From NCBI GenBank assembly GCA_036346205.1, contig JARFJB010002197.1:12501-76500 (forward strand): a stretch of DNA of 64,000 nt, read 5' to 3'. The notes under the pieces are model-generated. The model saw only the letters and a list, made by a program, of their open reading frames with translations, was not told the origin of the DNA and did not search any database. The position numbers and the translations under genes were made by a program. Below are positions 12,060-23,439 of the stretch, one piece after another. Within the stretch, counting starts at the first letter, position 1; each line of letters begins with the position of its first letter. The stretch comes from Vesta saturnalis (Eukaryota; Arthropoda; Insecta; Coleoptera; Lampyridae).

Positions 12060-13330
12060 AAAGCATTACAAGTATGTTGTGCTCAGTTCAAAAGAAAAAG
12101 GCTCGAAAAGCAATCGCAAATCGATAAACAGTCTGGGAGTTTACTAAATTACCTAGGAACTAAAAAAAAGAGGTTGACAACCCAGAGTTGTACCAAGCTG
12201 AAGCAGACTCAAACTTAAATTTCAAGGATACAGTCGATCATGTAACTGTAACCCATAATGACACAAATAATCTATTCCGGGAACTTCTAAAGAAAATATA
12301 TAACTTGTGGTTATCTTAGAGTCCGATCCAGGATCTTTGCCACCTAGTTTGTCAGACGACTATAAATATCCAGTTGATAACACCTATAGAAAATTCAGTA
12401 CACATTATTACATTGAAAAACGAAGAAAAAGTACTGTGCAACTGGTTAGTCTATTCCATGATAAAATTTTTGTGTATTTATGTGTATTGCTTTTACTGTA
12501 ACCTTTTTTAGTTGCTCTTTTAATTGTCTTTCCACGGAAGGATATACACGTTGGAAACACATCAGTGACACTTTAAAAGAACATGAGTCATCAAAAAATC
12601 ACATTCAATTCCAAATGTCTGGGATTGAATTTGGTCAGCGACCAAAAACTATTGACAATGAGTCACTAAGGCTAATTGCTGCAGAGACAAATTATTGGTA
12701 TGAGGTAGTTCTACGCATTGTGGCAACAAACAAAATTGTTTAGCCGTTAGGTGTACCAGTGACAAACTTTATGATCTTACTAATGGACTTTTTTCAAATC
12801 ATTCAACTGCTAGCTCAATTTGATCTAATAATGGAAGGGCATGTTCGCAGACTACCTAAAAACAGGAAGCCAATGTTCACTACCTTGGAAAAGATATCCA
12901 AAATGAACTTATTTAGATTTTACACTCACATATTATTGACGAAATTAAGAAATACAAATACTATTCCATTATTCTAGATTGTACTCATGTCAGTAAGATA
13001 TAGCAATTAACATCTTTAATAAGATATGAGTCTATTAGTAAATCTAACCCCAATGTTATCATAAAGCTTAATGAAAGTTTTTAGGCTTTATTCCAGTTGA
13101 GAGACCGACAGGACAAAAACTTACAAATGCAGTAATTGAAAAATTGGGGTTAAATATGCAGTATATGAGAGCTCAAACTTTCGACAACGGGGCCAATATG
13201 AGAGGTCATAAATCATTAAATTTAATCGTCAACGATATGGCAAAGGCGTCCTTACAATTTTTTTGTCAGTATACTTCAAAAAATTTAATTGTTTTTTGCT
13301 CCGTCAGCCTTTAGATGGACCATATATTAC
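12060..13330 (+). pseudogene. hAT-type transposase relic (DUF4371/ZMYM-like family)
   Basis: Consecutive plus-strand fragments in shifting frames read in the order of a ZMYM/DUF4371 hAT transposase: a lysine-rich start ending in GSLLNYLG; YRKFSTHYYIEKRR; EGYTRWKHISDTLKEHESSK (about 12,540); a segment ending WYEVVLRIVATNK; LLAQFDLIMEGHVRR (about 12,810); IILDCTHVSK (about 12,968); FIPVERPTGQKLTNAVIEKL (about 13,085); and FDNGANMRGHKS (about 13,180). The FDNGANM motif corresponds to the region of the second catalytic Asp. Several stops and frameshifts make it non-functional. The C-terminal dimerisation region is absent, the relic ending where a retrotransposon copy begins. Confidence 0.85.
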
Positions 13331-13397
13331 TAAAATATGTTAAGGGACTAACTCTAATACCACTGAGTGTGATATTTCTGGGGGTAAGAGCTCTGAA

Positions 13398-15035
13398 AGG
13401 TTGAACATTTTCTAACTTCCATGAAGAAGTAAATTCCCCAAAAGACATACCTAGGGGTCGAATGGAATAGAGCCTATATAGGACTATTAGGTATTAGCAC
13501 GGGGGAACATTTATTTAAGACTATAGCTGGGATACCGCCTGAGCCAGTCGCCTTATTGAGACCGAGCATAGGAGCTTGTACCGAAAATGAATCGGTGTCA
13601 GGGCGTATGAAGAATAGTTGATTAGGGGAACATATTTTCCAGAATCAGTAAAACACGAATTTGATAAAAATCAAGCCACAAAAAAATTGGCTTTGTCTAC
13701 ATAATTAGCAACTACAGACCCGTCAAAGGATGTCATGGGGGGAAATGAAGATGTACCAAAGTTTTTATTGATGGCTTCAGCTAAAGACCAAAATTACGAT
13801 TGCCTAATGAAGATGTAACTAGTTCATTACATTTTCGTTGTTTAAACAACTTTTTAGATTTACTAATAAATTTTGCAGGTATTTCTCGCCCATACGTAGT
13901 CTGCATGACTCTGAACGGTTTTATTAGATTTCCATTTAGCATAAGATTTATTGTTTAAAGATATTGCATCAGTAGGAGCCTTATAAAGCAGGGTTGGGAA
14001 CGACAATGAACAATACCATTTTGTTTTTTGGAAATGTATAACTCCATGCCGATGAAGATGAGTTTAGATACTGAAAGAGCAATGTCCGAAGATGAGGACG
14101 ATTAGAACAATGTTCACATCATGGAAAGGTTGCAAAGAAATTTCGTAAATCACTCCATTTAGCTGAATTAAAACACCATAAGGCTCTATCAGTGTTGCGA
14201 ACAACTAAGGAATTAGGGAATGTAGAAGTTATATCTATCAAACAATGGTGAGATAGACCTAGTGGAGAATGAACTGAAGTTTTATAACCAAGTGGGTTTG
14301 ATGTAAGGAAGAGATCTAAAAGGTGTGGAGTGTGGTTAGGGTTATCAGGGATTCTTGTGGGTTCAAAAATCATTTATGTGAGATCACATTAAATAGCAAA
14401 TGTTTTGCGCTGTGACCATCAGGATTAGTAGTAGACGAAAATTGTAGCCAATTAGAGTTATGAACATTGAAATCTCCCAGAATTGAGATATCGCAAGATG
14501 GAAACTGAGACACAAGATAGTCAATTTTCAAACTAAGGTAATTGAAGAAGTCTTGAAAGTTAGTTATTAGGAGACCTATAGATGTCACAAATTTAGGACC
14601 AGAATGTTTAAACCAAATCACGTCGAATTTTTACTCTCCAAAGAAGAAATCCTGTTGCAAGTGATATCTTTGAGAAAGACACACACTCCTTTGCATCGAG
14701 AGTTAGTGAATACTATATTGCGGAAATTCAAATCAGGTGAATGAGAGCTTGTAGAGGAGACTCGTGTTTCAGATAGAAACAAAATGTCAGGTTGTCAGGT
14801 GTAACTGTCTAAGATGTCGGTGAACAGCATTAAGATTGGACCTGATACCGTGCATGTTGCAGTATGGATCAGAAAGTGTGTACTCTCGATGACGGAGGTC
14901 GTTTCGATCATGCCCTCTCAGACATCCGAACGGTGCAGGATTTTACTTCCAGTATTTATTACCCTAGAAACTACAATCATCTTTTTTTTAAATTTTGGGC
15001 TTTCAATCCGATAGGAAGACAGTGAGGGCAAGAGG
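13398..15035 (-). pseudogene. 3'-truncated copy of the CR1-like retrotransposon at 45.6-48.7 kb (endonuclease region)
   Basis: This stretch is a diverged duplicate of 47,035-48,690 in the same orientation. The shared sequence runs from a block near 13,398 (aggttgaacattttctaactt) to ccgataggaagacagtgag at about 15,009. Minus-strand fragments include VSQFPSCDISILGDFNVHNS, HLLDLFLTSNPLGYK and SPLGLSHHCLIDI, which are apurinic/apyrimidinic-type endonuclease motifs. The last motif reads HH where an active enzyme needs DH, so the catalytic Asp is lost. The reverse-transcriptase part and the 3' tail are missing, which is unusual because non-LTR elements normally lose their 5' end. Confidence 0.9.
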
Positions 15036-15039
15036 ATGA

Positions 15040-15990
15040 ATATTATGAGAATAGATTAAGGATCAGGAAAAAGGGAACAGACAGCCTTTTCAGATCTCAG
15101 AAAATCGGAGACCCAATATTAGAGAGTCCATGGTAAGGCTGTACCATTAAAACTGTTTTGTTAGCTTGAGGGAAGAGCCATAGCTGGGACTAACTGATTG
15201 TAATGTGTTCCACCCTTTTTTATATTTATGAAGTTTCTTTGGCAGAGTCACATCAATACCATGTTTATGTTACTGCCGTTACTTGTTTTAATTCGTTAAT
15301 GGTCGACATTGTCGCTACTGCATAAAGTGGCATAGCTAAAGGACCACCTTCCTTACTATACAGTTGTCTACCACAGTTAGATATTACTAACTTAGAATGT
15401 CCTCTATAGGTATTGTACAGAAAATTAGGTCAACGAAAGTGCGTTTGCCAAAGAGCTCGTATTCTATTTATGGAATTACAAAACTAGACCTCAGTTTGAT
15501 CCTCAATGACAGTTTTCATAATAAAGCGTCTCTATAGTATTCTGCTCCTTCTACACTTAACTTCAACCACCACAAATCTGCAACTGTCCAGAAGAATGTA
15601 AAACAACGCTAGTTGGTATACGACACTTAACAATGGTTCTTCTCAAACAATCATAATTCCAATAGACCTAACCCCAAGGTGTTTGTCAATGGCAATCAAA
15701 TGACGAAGCATAAGTGCTTTCATGTTATTCTGTTTCATACTTTAGTTTAGTTGCAAGTTGTGCTACAGCATCCGTAACCTTAAAGTTGAACTTCCCACAC
15801 TTGAGTAAAAATTCAGATTACTGTATAGTTTTCACAAGGAGCGTCAGACCTGCGTAATTTTTTAACTTACTTTGCCAACATTTCTGTCATTTTGCTATCA
15901 GTTCTGAAAGGTCCACCTTCCACTCCATCAATAACATATCTTAGAGCTTCTCTTATCTTGTCATGCATTAATCTATTAAAATGTTTACGC
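15040..15990. other. Unassigned spacer between retroelement relics
   Basis: No translation that I recognise and no second copy in the window. It may hold the decayed 5' leader of the flanking CR1-like copy or the 3' end of the neighbouring RTE element. Confidence 0.4.
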
Positions 15991-15999
15991 TTGGTATCT

Positions 16000-18900
16000 T
16001 TGACCTTGTGAAAGTTGCTCTTACATCGTTGTTTGTTATAACATTGAACATCGGGAACAAATATGGGTTAAACTCGTTATTTTTCCATCTTTCTAATGCT
16101 CTTAGCAAAACCGCCTGAATGTCTTTTGCTTGTTTTATCTATCTTCGCATACCTCTTTCGTAAAACTGATGTACTGATTCTGACGTCCTTTTATTCCTGA
16201 AGTTACTTATCTTTCTTTACTTAATCGCGCTTTCTACTTCATTCTACCACCTCTTTCAAGGTCATCCATGCTCAGACTTACCGCCTTTTCCACTTCACAA
16301 TCATTCATGATCAATTCATTCCTCTCTCGTTTCACCGCATACGATCCACAAAAACATGATGCCCATATTTATTTTACTTTCGTGTTTTTTATGACATACC
16401 CCACTCGCACTTCCATACACTACTAACGGTACAAACATTCTATTGTATATCGCTAGTTTCGCAGCTCCACTCATACGCTCATTATGGTTCATTCACTGCC
16501 AATCACTTTCCTTTCTGCATTAACACACCGCTCAACTTCTCCATCCATTCTACCATTTGCAGTAAACATACTGCCCAAATACACAAACTCATCAAGTTGT
16601 TCTACAATGTCATCATGCAGGGTAAATATGCTACCCTCTTTTTCATATTCAAAATTAAACACAGCGACCGTCGTTTTGCTCATGTTTATCTTGACGTCCA
16701 TAATTACTCTAGCAGATTTCATCAAACATCCTCACCATTGTTTGCAGTTCCTCGCATTTTCGGTTAGTATCTACAAATACGAGGGTGTATTCTTATGTTA
16801 TCTACGTAGCCATGAAAAAAAGCACATAAGAGAACAAAAAAATATTATTTTTCTATATAACTCCCTTCAACACTAATAAACGTATTCCATCTCTTTTTCA
16901 ATTGCCCCATACTCGCAGAAAAAGTTCCCTCGGTAACCCTGCAAAATATTCTTCAATAGCTTCTTTGAGTTCTTCATCAGAAGCAAAACACTTTCCCCTG
17001 AGATTTTTTTGGTGGCGGAGAGCCCTTGTGAACCCACTGCATGGATTTTTGTTTAGTAGGAGGATCCCACTGATGTACCCAAGTCTGATCCCCGGTGATA
17101 ATTCGAGAAAACACATTTTTTGCCCTCTCCAACTCGGCGAAATTTTCTTGAGAAATTTATTTTCTGTACAGTTTTTGTTCAGGTGTAAGCAATGTGGGTA
17201 TCCACCTTGCAGACACTTTCTTCATGCCCAAATCGTCATCAAAATTTTGAGGACACTTGTTTCGGATATACCGACTTCATTGGCAATGACAGAGATCTTT
17301 ACATGCCGATCTTTCATTACCAAATTTTCGACTTTTCGCACAATGCCTTCAGTTCGAGCTTCAACGGGCCGTCCGGACTTAGGGTCATCATTGATTGCCT
17401 TCTTTTGTCAGGAATTTTATTACGCTGCGATGTTCAATCTTAGTTTCACTCATTTTATCGACAAATAGATTGTCTCAAATCTCTGTAAACGGCACAAACT
17501 AAACACACCTTAGCACGTGTACTTCTAACAGTGACAGAATGTTTTTAATAATTTGTTTGACATTGTCACTTTTTTGTTTCATGGCTAGGTAGATAACATA
17601 AAAATACGCTCTCGTGCATTAAAAACCACGGTGACGTTACGCAATCTTGTCTAACTGTTTGCTCAATTTTAAAAGTATTCCTCTCACCCTAACATATGCC
17701 TGGCTACCGTCAGATACTGCTCTTGTTCCAGTTACTACACATTTACTCCTCAATGTATCAGAATTTCTCCCTATTCACTCAATCATATGCTTTCTCCAAG
17801 TCTACAAACACATAGTACAGCTTCTCTTCAACTTAAAACATTGTTCAATCACCTGCTGTCCCTTCCTGGCATGAACCCACCATGACCCAAACCTTGTACT
17901 AGGTATACCCAATAAATGTATACCTCTATAGTTTTTACAATTACTCTTACTCCCCTCACGTTTATACAGCCGAATAATAATCGCACAATCAATCTTTTTC
18001 ACTTTTTCATATTTAATACATGTATTAAATAATTCCCAAAATCTGCCCTAAAGCTTTACATACTCATACTGCAGTATGTCACCAGTAACTCCACCCCACC
18101 CCCCTTCGCTTCAATATTCTTTAACTTTGTAGTTTTCTTTACCTTGCTCTACTCAATATCATGCTTAGTTGTATTCCTTATATCTTTGACAAGCTCCTTG
18201 CTTAACTCTTCAGTCAGCTTAGTCTCACTTCCGTACAAATTTTCAAAACATTATCGTTCATACTATTCAGCACCGCTACTACGTCTTGCTTTCGTCCATT
18301 TTTTACATTTCATACTCATTTCCAGAAAAGTGTATTGTTTCCGTCTAAATTGTTTTGTATTTTCTCACCTTCTGGCACTCTTAATTTCTATTTAATCATC
18401 CTTACTCGCTTTCATCTTTCTTTCTCAATCTGTACACTTCATATAACCGCTTTTCCTGTCTCATTCTTTGCAACAATCAGTCCAATCCAAGCATTAGTTT
18501 TGTATTACTACCCAGGTTTCTAAATTCTTCATCATAAACGATCAAGCCAATGATGCTTTTAGATTCACATCTGTGTCATGTACACATATGAACAGTTTTC
18601 TTTCTACACAGATATTTATCAGGTGCCCCCTTCTGATTTACTCTTAAATTTCCAATCTTTACTAGCACGCATTCCATATGTTTCAATGTACATCCACTCA
18701 ACCATTCAAATCTCCAATAAAATTACTCTTTCATTTGGCTCGTGCACACTCATTATATTCTTCCACATCATTCCAAAAAGGCTGACATTTTTAAATATTC
18801 TTTCCATTTACCGGTGCGTAACATGCAATAAAAATGATTTTACGAAATTCCACTTTCATCTTAATCCTTATTCTCCAGGGGGATACCAATACATATTGTT

Positions 18901-19060
18901 TAACTCACCTTTTCGCTTACAATCACTCCCAACTGACATCATTTCCTTTGCGTTTTGTCTCTGATACACGCAGAATATATACTTCTTACACTCCATGTAC
19001 CAAGTTGTCACTTTATGTTCATGCGATCAACAATATAACCTGTCTGTTTCAATCCTAGCC
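16000..19060 (-). mobile_element. RTE-type non-LTR retrotransposon relic, interrupted by a mariner
   Basis: Read on the minus strand, the order is endonuclease then reverse transcriptase. At about 18,700 IGDLNG marks the endonuclease. At about 17,950 NCKNYRGIHLLGIP, at about 17,800 VFVDLEKAYD and at about 17,660 VRQDCVTSPW mark the reverse transcriptase. The frame resumes beyond a nested mariner with CEELQTMVRMFDEIC (about 16,740) and EFVYLGSMFTANGRMDGEVE (about 16,560), and ends near 16,380 with VPLVVYGSASGVCHKKHESK. These blocks are characteristic of the RTE clade, whose ORF encodes both domains. The segment that should hold the YADD catalytic motif falls at the mariner insertion and is absent. 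Many stops and frameshifts are present. Limits are approximate. Confidence 0.75.
16780..17615 (-). mobile_element. Mariner element, internally deleted, nested in the RTE relic
   Basis: Terminal inverted repeats are visible. The left end starts cgagggtgtattcttatgtt. The right end in reverse complement starts cgagagcgtatttttatgtt, and both continue with atctac.tagccatgaaa. A TA dinucleotide precedes the left end. Minus-strand translation gives an N-terminal part with VGISETSVLKIL and a remnant of the catalytic start around 17,060-17,090 in another frame (QTWVHQWDPPTKQ, then WVHKGSPPPKK). It then jumps to the C-terminal SDEELKEAIEEYFAGLP (about 16,950), so the central catalytic part with the second and third Asp is deleted. 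The family is close to the DD34D mariners. Confidence 0.85.
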
Positions 19061-20500
19061 GTCTTCGAAGCCAGAGAGAGGATCTGAGGAAATCATATCA
19101 ATTTCGTAAGTAACTGAATACAGCTAGACCCGTTACTAACCAAGTCGCATCCCCCGATGTTTCATTCCCCACTAACGGTATCGCCCTACTGCCAGTCAGT
19201 GTTGGCTTAAGATACACAAACGCAGTCACCTCTCATGTTACCCTACAGGTGCCTAACGTAATTCTGCACAAATTAGTATACATCCACAAGAAAATACCTT
19301 GCATGCCGGAAAATAGTCACCCATGCTATGAGCACCAGAAGGCCTATGCGTATATCGACATACCTCAAGCACTATCATTTTTTCTTCTTGTAATACAGTA
19401 ACTAAGTAGGTAACTAAGTGAAAAAGTAACCTTTCTACGCACTCCTTTCCTTTCGTCAAAATATTTATTTCATTTACAAGAGCCTCTAAAAATTGGTGAC
19501 TTACAGAACCACTAGGTAAACAATACCTATAATAATTTCCGATTAAATTTCACAATTTTCCCCATATGATAGACCATATGCCAATATCACTACCAGATGA
19601 GCGGTTAAAAGGAGCTTTATATATATGAGAAAGTCTTTGCATTGCATCGTTCGTTTTTAGAACGAAATTTTTATGATGAAATGGATCACAGTTTATCTAA
19701 TTTTGTTTAATAAATGCAGCAGTTTCCTTTTGTATTTGAAAATTATTGTTTTTAATTCCAAATAATACCTAAACTAATCGCTCTGAAAAGACAATTTCCA
19801 TCTCATAATTAATATACAATATTTATTAAAACTAACCCAAAACGAATAATAAAGATGTAAACAATAGAAACTTAATAGTTATTACTTACGTTTACTAATA
19901 CATCGTGAGCCTAAAGTAACGGAAAATTTCATTGAACTTGAAACAAAATTTATTTTTCAAAAATCCTCAACAGGTCGATTTTTATTTTTAAAAACAATTT
20001 ATGTTCATATTTTTTTGTTTCTACCTTACGCCATCTATCAGCAACAGCACGAAACTTGTTATTTTTTAATGCAAATACCATACTTGTCGCACCAAAAGAA
20101 AACTAGGCATTCTGAATTGATCACACTTAAAGTTTTAAAATTCCGTTCATGGTTTTTTATGGCTGAAATTAAAACGTTTTTTTTAACATTTTTAAACTTT
20201 TAACTAAGATAAACAATCTCGAAATGACAATAAATTAACATATTTAATATACAATTTTTCCGTAAAAAACAGTAATAATTTTAATTAAAAACAATAATTA
20301 CAAACAATATTTTAAAAACAAATAACAAAATGCCATTAATTTGTAAGAATAAACATAATTCCCAAAAGGTAATAATCATTTTTATTGCAAAGTATTCTTA
20401 TTCCTATATTTTAATAATTATAAATAATTTAAAAATCAATGCAAAATAGAAACTACATTTAAAGATATCGGAAATCTTCTTTGCTGCTGATTAAAACAAG
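19061..20500. other. AT-rich intergenic DNA, nothing recognised
   Basis: Only short chance reading frames are present, and no repeat partner was found elsewhere in the window. Confidence 0.45.
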
Positions 20501-21112
20501 TCTTTTGTTTGCGTAGAAGTATCGTTCGAGTGTTGTTTATTATTTAGCGTTAAACGGTTTATTTTATGCTAAATATCCTCACAAACATATTAATCGTTCA
20601 ACTGTATCTAGGATTGAAAAAAATAGAGAAACTGGACTTGTGAGCAATGTTCCAAAATTCTGTCGTCCTAAACTGAATGAAAATGCCCAAATTGATATGC
20701 TATTAAACATTGAAGAAAATCCATATAGTACCACTCGCAAAATAGTTGTGGGAACTTCTAGAAGATGTGCCACTAATTTTCAGAGCTGAGACAATCTTTA
20801 TGCACGATGGTGCCCGACTACATTTTGGATTACCTGTGAAGCAATACCGGCACGCGCAGTTCCCTGACCTGTGGATCGGACGAGGTAACGATGCTCCTAT
20901 AGCCTGGCCGCCTAGATCACCGGATCACAATCCCTTAGATTTCTTTGATTGGGCTGCTGTTAAAAAAAGGTCTATTCAGTTCCAGCAATGATTAAAGGGG
21001 ATCTCTGGAATCGCATTATTGAAGCATTCGAGAAAATTAGGCAAATTCCAGGGATATTTCGATTGACGCGAATGTCTGTAATACGTCGAGCGAAAGCTTG
21101 CATTCAAGTATA
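20500..21112 (+). pseudogene. Mariner-type transposase relic, internal deletion (DUF4817 plus DDE_3 tail)
   Basis: The 5' part (20,560-20,745) translates to PHKHINRSTVSRIEKNRETG and INIEENPYSTTRKI-like sequence, the DNA-binding half of the DUF4817 family. It is joined directly to the C-terminal half, FMHDGARLHFGLPVKQY (about 20,800) and PPRSPDHNPLDFFDW (about 20,910), then LWNRIIEAFEKIRQIPGIFR (about 21,000) in a second frame. The second and third catalytic Asp are present with 43 residues between them by my count. The first Asp and about 120 residues between the halves are missing. It is an internally deleted, dead copy. Confidence 0.8.
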
Positions 21113-21159
21113 AATTATTTTAAAATTAGTGTTTTATTTTAATATATTCATTTTTTTTT

Positions 21160-21162
<3 letters not shown>

Positions 21163-21198
<36 letters not shown>
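21163..21198. repeat. (TA)18 microsatellite
   Basis: Pure TA dinucleotide repeat of 36 bp. Confidence 0.98.
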
Positions 21199-21200
<2 letters not shown>

Positions 21201-21424
21201 GCGTGCGTAAATACGTTATGTATAAAGTGTAATAATTTGCTTCCTTCTGTTCTTGTCATTTTATTTGCCTTTTTATTGTTCCTGTAATTCACGTAAATTC
21301 TGTCTTTTTCAAGACAAAAACGGCACATACTTGATTAATTTATCTGGTAAGTAAATAAATACAGAGCAATGTTTAGAATAAAAATAAAATGTGAATAACT
21401 TTTAAGTTATAATCGTTAGTGTCA

Positions 21425-22520
21425 TGTTTTCGTATGAACACAATAAGATGAAGGTGGTGTCTGGAAATATTCGCAAGTTTCTTGCTTCGAGGAATTCCAA
21501 CAACGGTTCGCCAACATTGACGTTACCTACAAAACATTCACACAGCATGTTCGTCGAATTGTTCAACGTTTTCGTGCCACCGGCTTCGTATCCATAGGAA
21601 AATCTCCTGACAGAAGACCTGTACTTGACGAAGAAGGCTTAGAAGAAATTCGAGGACGATTGGAAGCTAGTCCAAATAAATCTTTAAGGCGATTGTCTGC
21701 TCAAAGTGGTAATTGAGTAAAATTTGTTTTTATTACTAAATGTTTATTATTCATTAATTGTAATTGTTGGGATTTCGTATGGAACATGCTAGAGGGCTTG
21801 CAAAAAACTGAAAATGCGCCCATACAAAATGTCTGTATTACAAGAATTGTTGGCAACTGATATCGAAAAGCATCTAACGTACTGTACCTGGTTTAACCAA
21901 AATCTCAATAACAAAAATGTTTTGGATATAACATTTTTCAGTGACGAGGCATGGTTTCACCTAAGCGGCTATATAAATTCTCAAAATTACAGAGCCTGGT
22001 CAACTGAAAATCGCCATGTATTTATTGAAACTTCATTACATCCAATTAAAACTGGAGTTGGGGATTGCCACGTCGAGAAGGCGAATAATTGGACCAATTT
22101 TTAAATGAAAATATAAATGCAGAAAACTATTAAAACAATTAATTCTAAAACCTTTTATTGAACAACTGCACGACAAGCTTCAAAATGGGTATTTCCAGCG
22201 AGATTCCGCAACAGCCTAACCCGGCTCATACAACGTTAGCACATTTACCACAATTTTTTGGTGATAGAATAATAAGCAAAAATCGATGGGCACCACGATC
22301 TCCCTGCTTGACTCCGCTCGGCTGCTTTTTCTTTGGTCATCTTAAAAATGTTGTGTATGCAAATCGTTTGCATACGGTTGAGGAGTTACAGAATGCCATA
22401 GTGAACGCTGTCATTGCAATAACCCCACGACAGTTAGAATCCGCCTTCGAGAGTATTAAACGTAGAGTAAATTTATGCTTAGAAAATAATGAACAACATT
22501 TTCATCAGCTATTATAAGCT
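21425..22520 (+). pseudogene. Mariner-type transposase relic, near full length but frameshifted
   Basis: The reading frame starts near 21,470 with QQRFANIDVTYKTFTQHV and RFRATGFVSI, a DUF4817 DNA-binding domain. A stop-containing gap of about 100 bp follows (possibly an insertion). The frame continues at 21,814 with HLTYCTWFNQNL and FFSDEAWFHLSGYINSQNYR, which carries the first catalytic Asp. A frameshift near 22,080 is followed by KPFIEQLHDKLQNGYFQRDS (second Asp) and, in another frame, FGDRIISKNRWAPRSPC. The last block reads LTPLGCFFFGHL where an acidic residue is expected before the FF, so the third catalytic Asp is lost. The C-terminal tail to 22,517 is uninterrupted and ends NEQHFHQLL. 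Confidence 0.85.
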
Positions 22521-22828
22521 TTCGGAGAGTATAATCTGTCTCCGTCAAATTAAAACTAAATTGAAATAAAAACATTCCATTTACTTATTGGCATTTTTAA
22601 TAATAACATTGAGATGGAGGTAGTTCCGCAATCAAGAAATACAGACTATTTATGTCATTTAAAATTGTTCTGTATTTATTGTTCATATATCACCTTTTGA
22701 ATTTCCCGCCCAATCAGTAATACCCGTATGTACACCACTGGAAATAGGTGGGATCACTAAATGGGATAAGTGGAGAATAGCTTTTTTGAAGTAAGCGGAC
22801 CACTTCAATCATTCTGGATCATTTATTA

Positions 22829-23053
22829 TTGAAGCTACGAGGTCGGTTAAATTAGAGAAGTTCCACTGATTAACGTGGTGGTAACATAAAAACAATTGAA
22901 CATCGCGTTTCCGAGTTATTTTAAAAATGTAGTTTTCTTAAATGGGATACCCTGTATATTTATACCCTAATCGATTGCCAACGCTTTTCTTAACATAAAA
23001 GGTTATTATGAATTTCAGCCTAAAACCAAAAATAAGGGAGATATGAGTCCATT
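22829..23053. repeat. Left arm of a 3 kb inverted-repeat structure
   Basis: The outer 34 bp (22,829-22,862; gaggtcggttaaattagaga) is matched in reverse complement at 25,795-25,828. The inner part (22,862-23,053; for example cgattgccaacgcttttctt) is matched in reverse complement at 24,775-24,972 at roughly 90% identity. The arm also contains the gggataccctgtatat word, the reverse of the tacagggtgtcc motif seen elsewhere in the window. Confidence 0.85.
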
Positions 23054-23439
23054 TCACTTTTTGCCTATAGGATACCGTAAAATTTAAATAAAAACGAAAT
23101 ATTATACAAAATATGCTATATTTATTATTTAATTTAGTACCAAAGTACAGTAGTTTTCAATAAAATATAGTATAACTCTTGGAAGTGATTTTTGGCATTT
23201 ATTTGATATGTAAAGCGTGTTTCTTGAGTACTATGTTATATCTGCCAATAAAAAATAAATCTACAAAAATCTCAAAACTAATCCTTTAATAACGTATAGG
23301 TTGATATATTGTTTCAGTATTAAAAAGTTTAGGAAAAATAAAATTTCGAGCCATTCTCAGAATTTTGACTTTAGAATTGTCATACTAATGTAGCTATGGA
23401 TACCAAAGCCTGTTCGTCATTTAACTGTGATTAGCTATT

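Noticed and set aside
18144..18964. Plus-strand open frames rich in Phe, Leu and Ser, as candidate membrane proteins
   Set aside because: They are the antisense of the RTE relic's coding strand and show no independent evidence.
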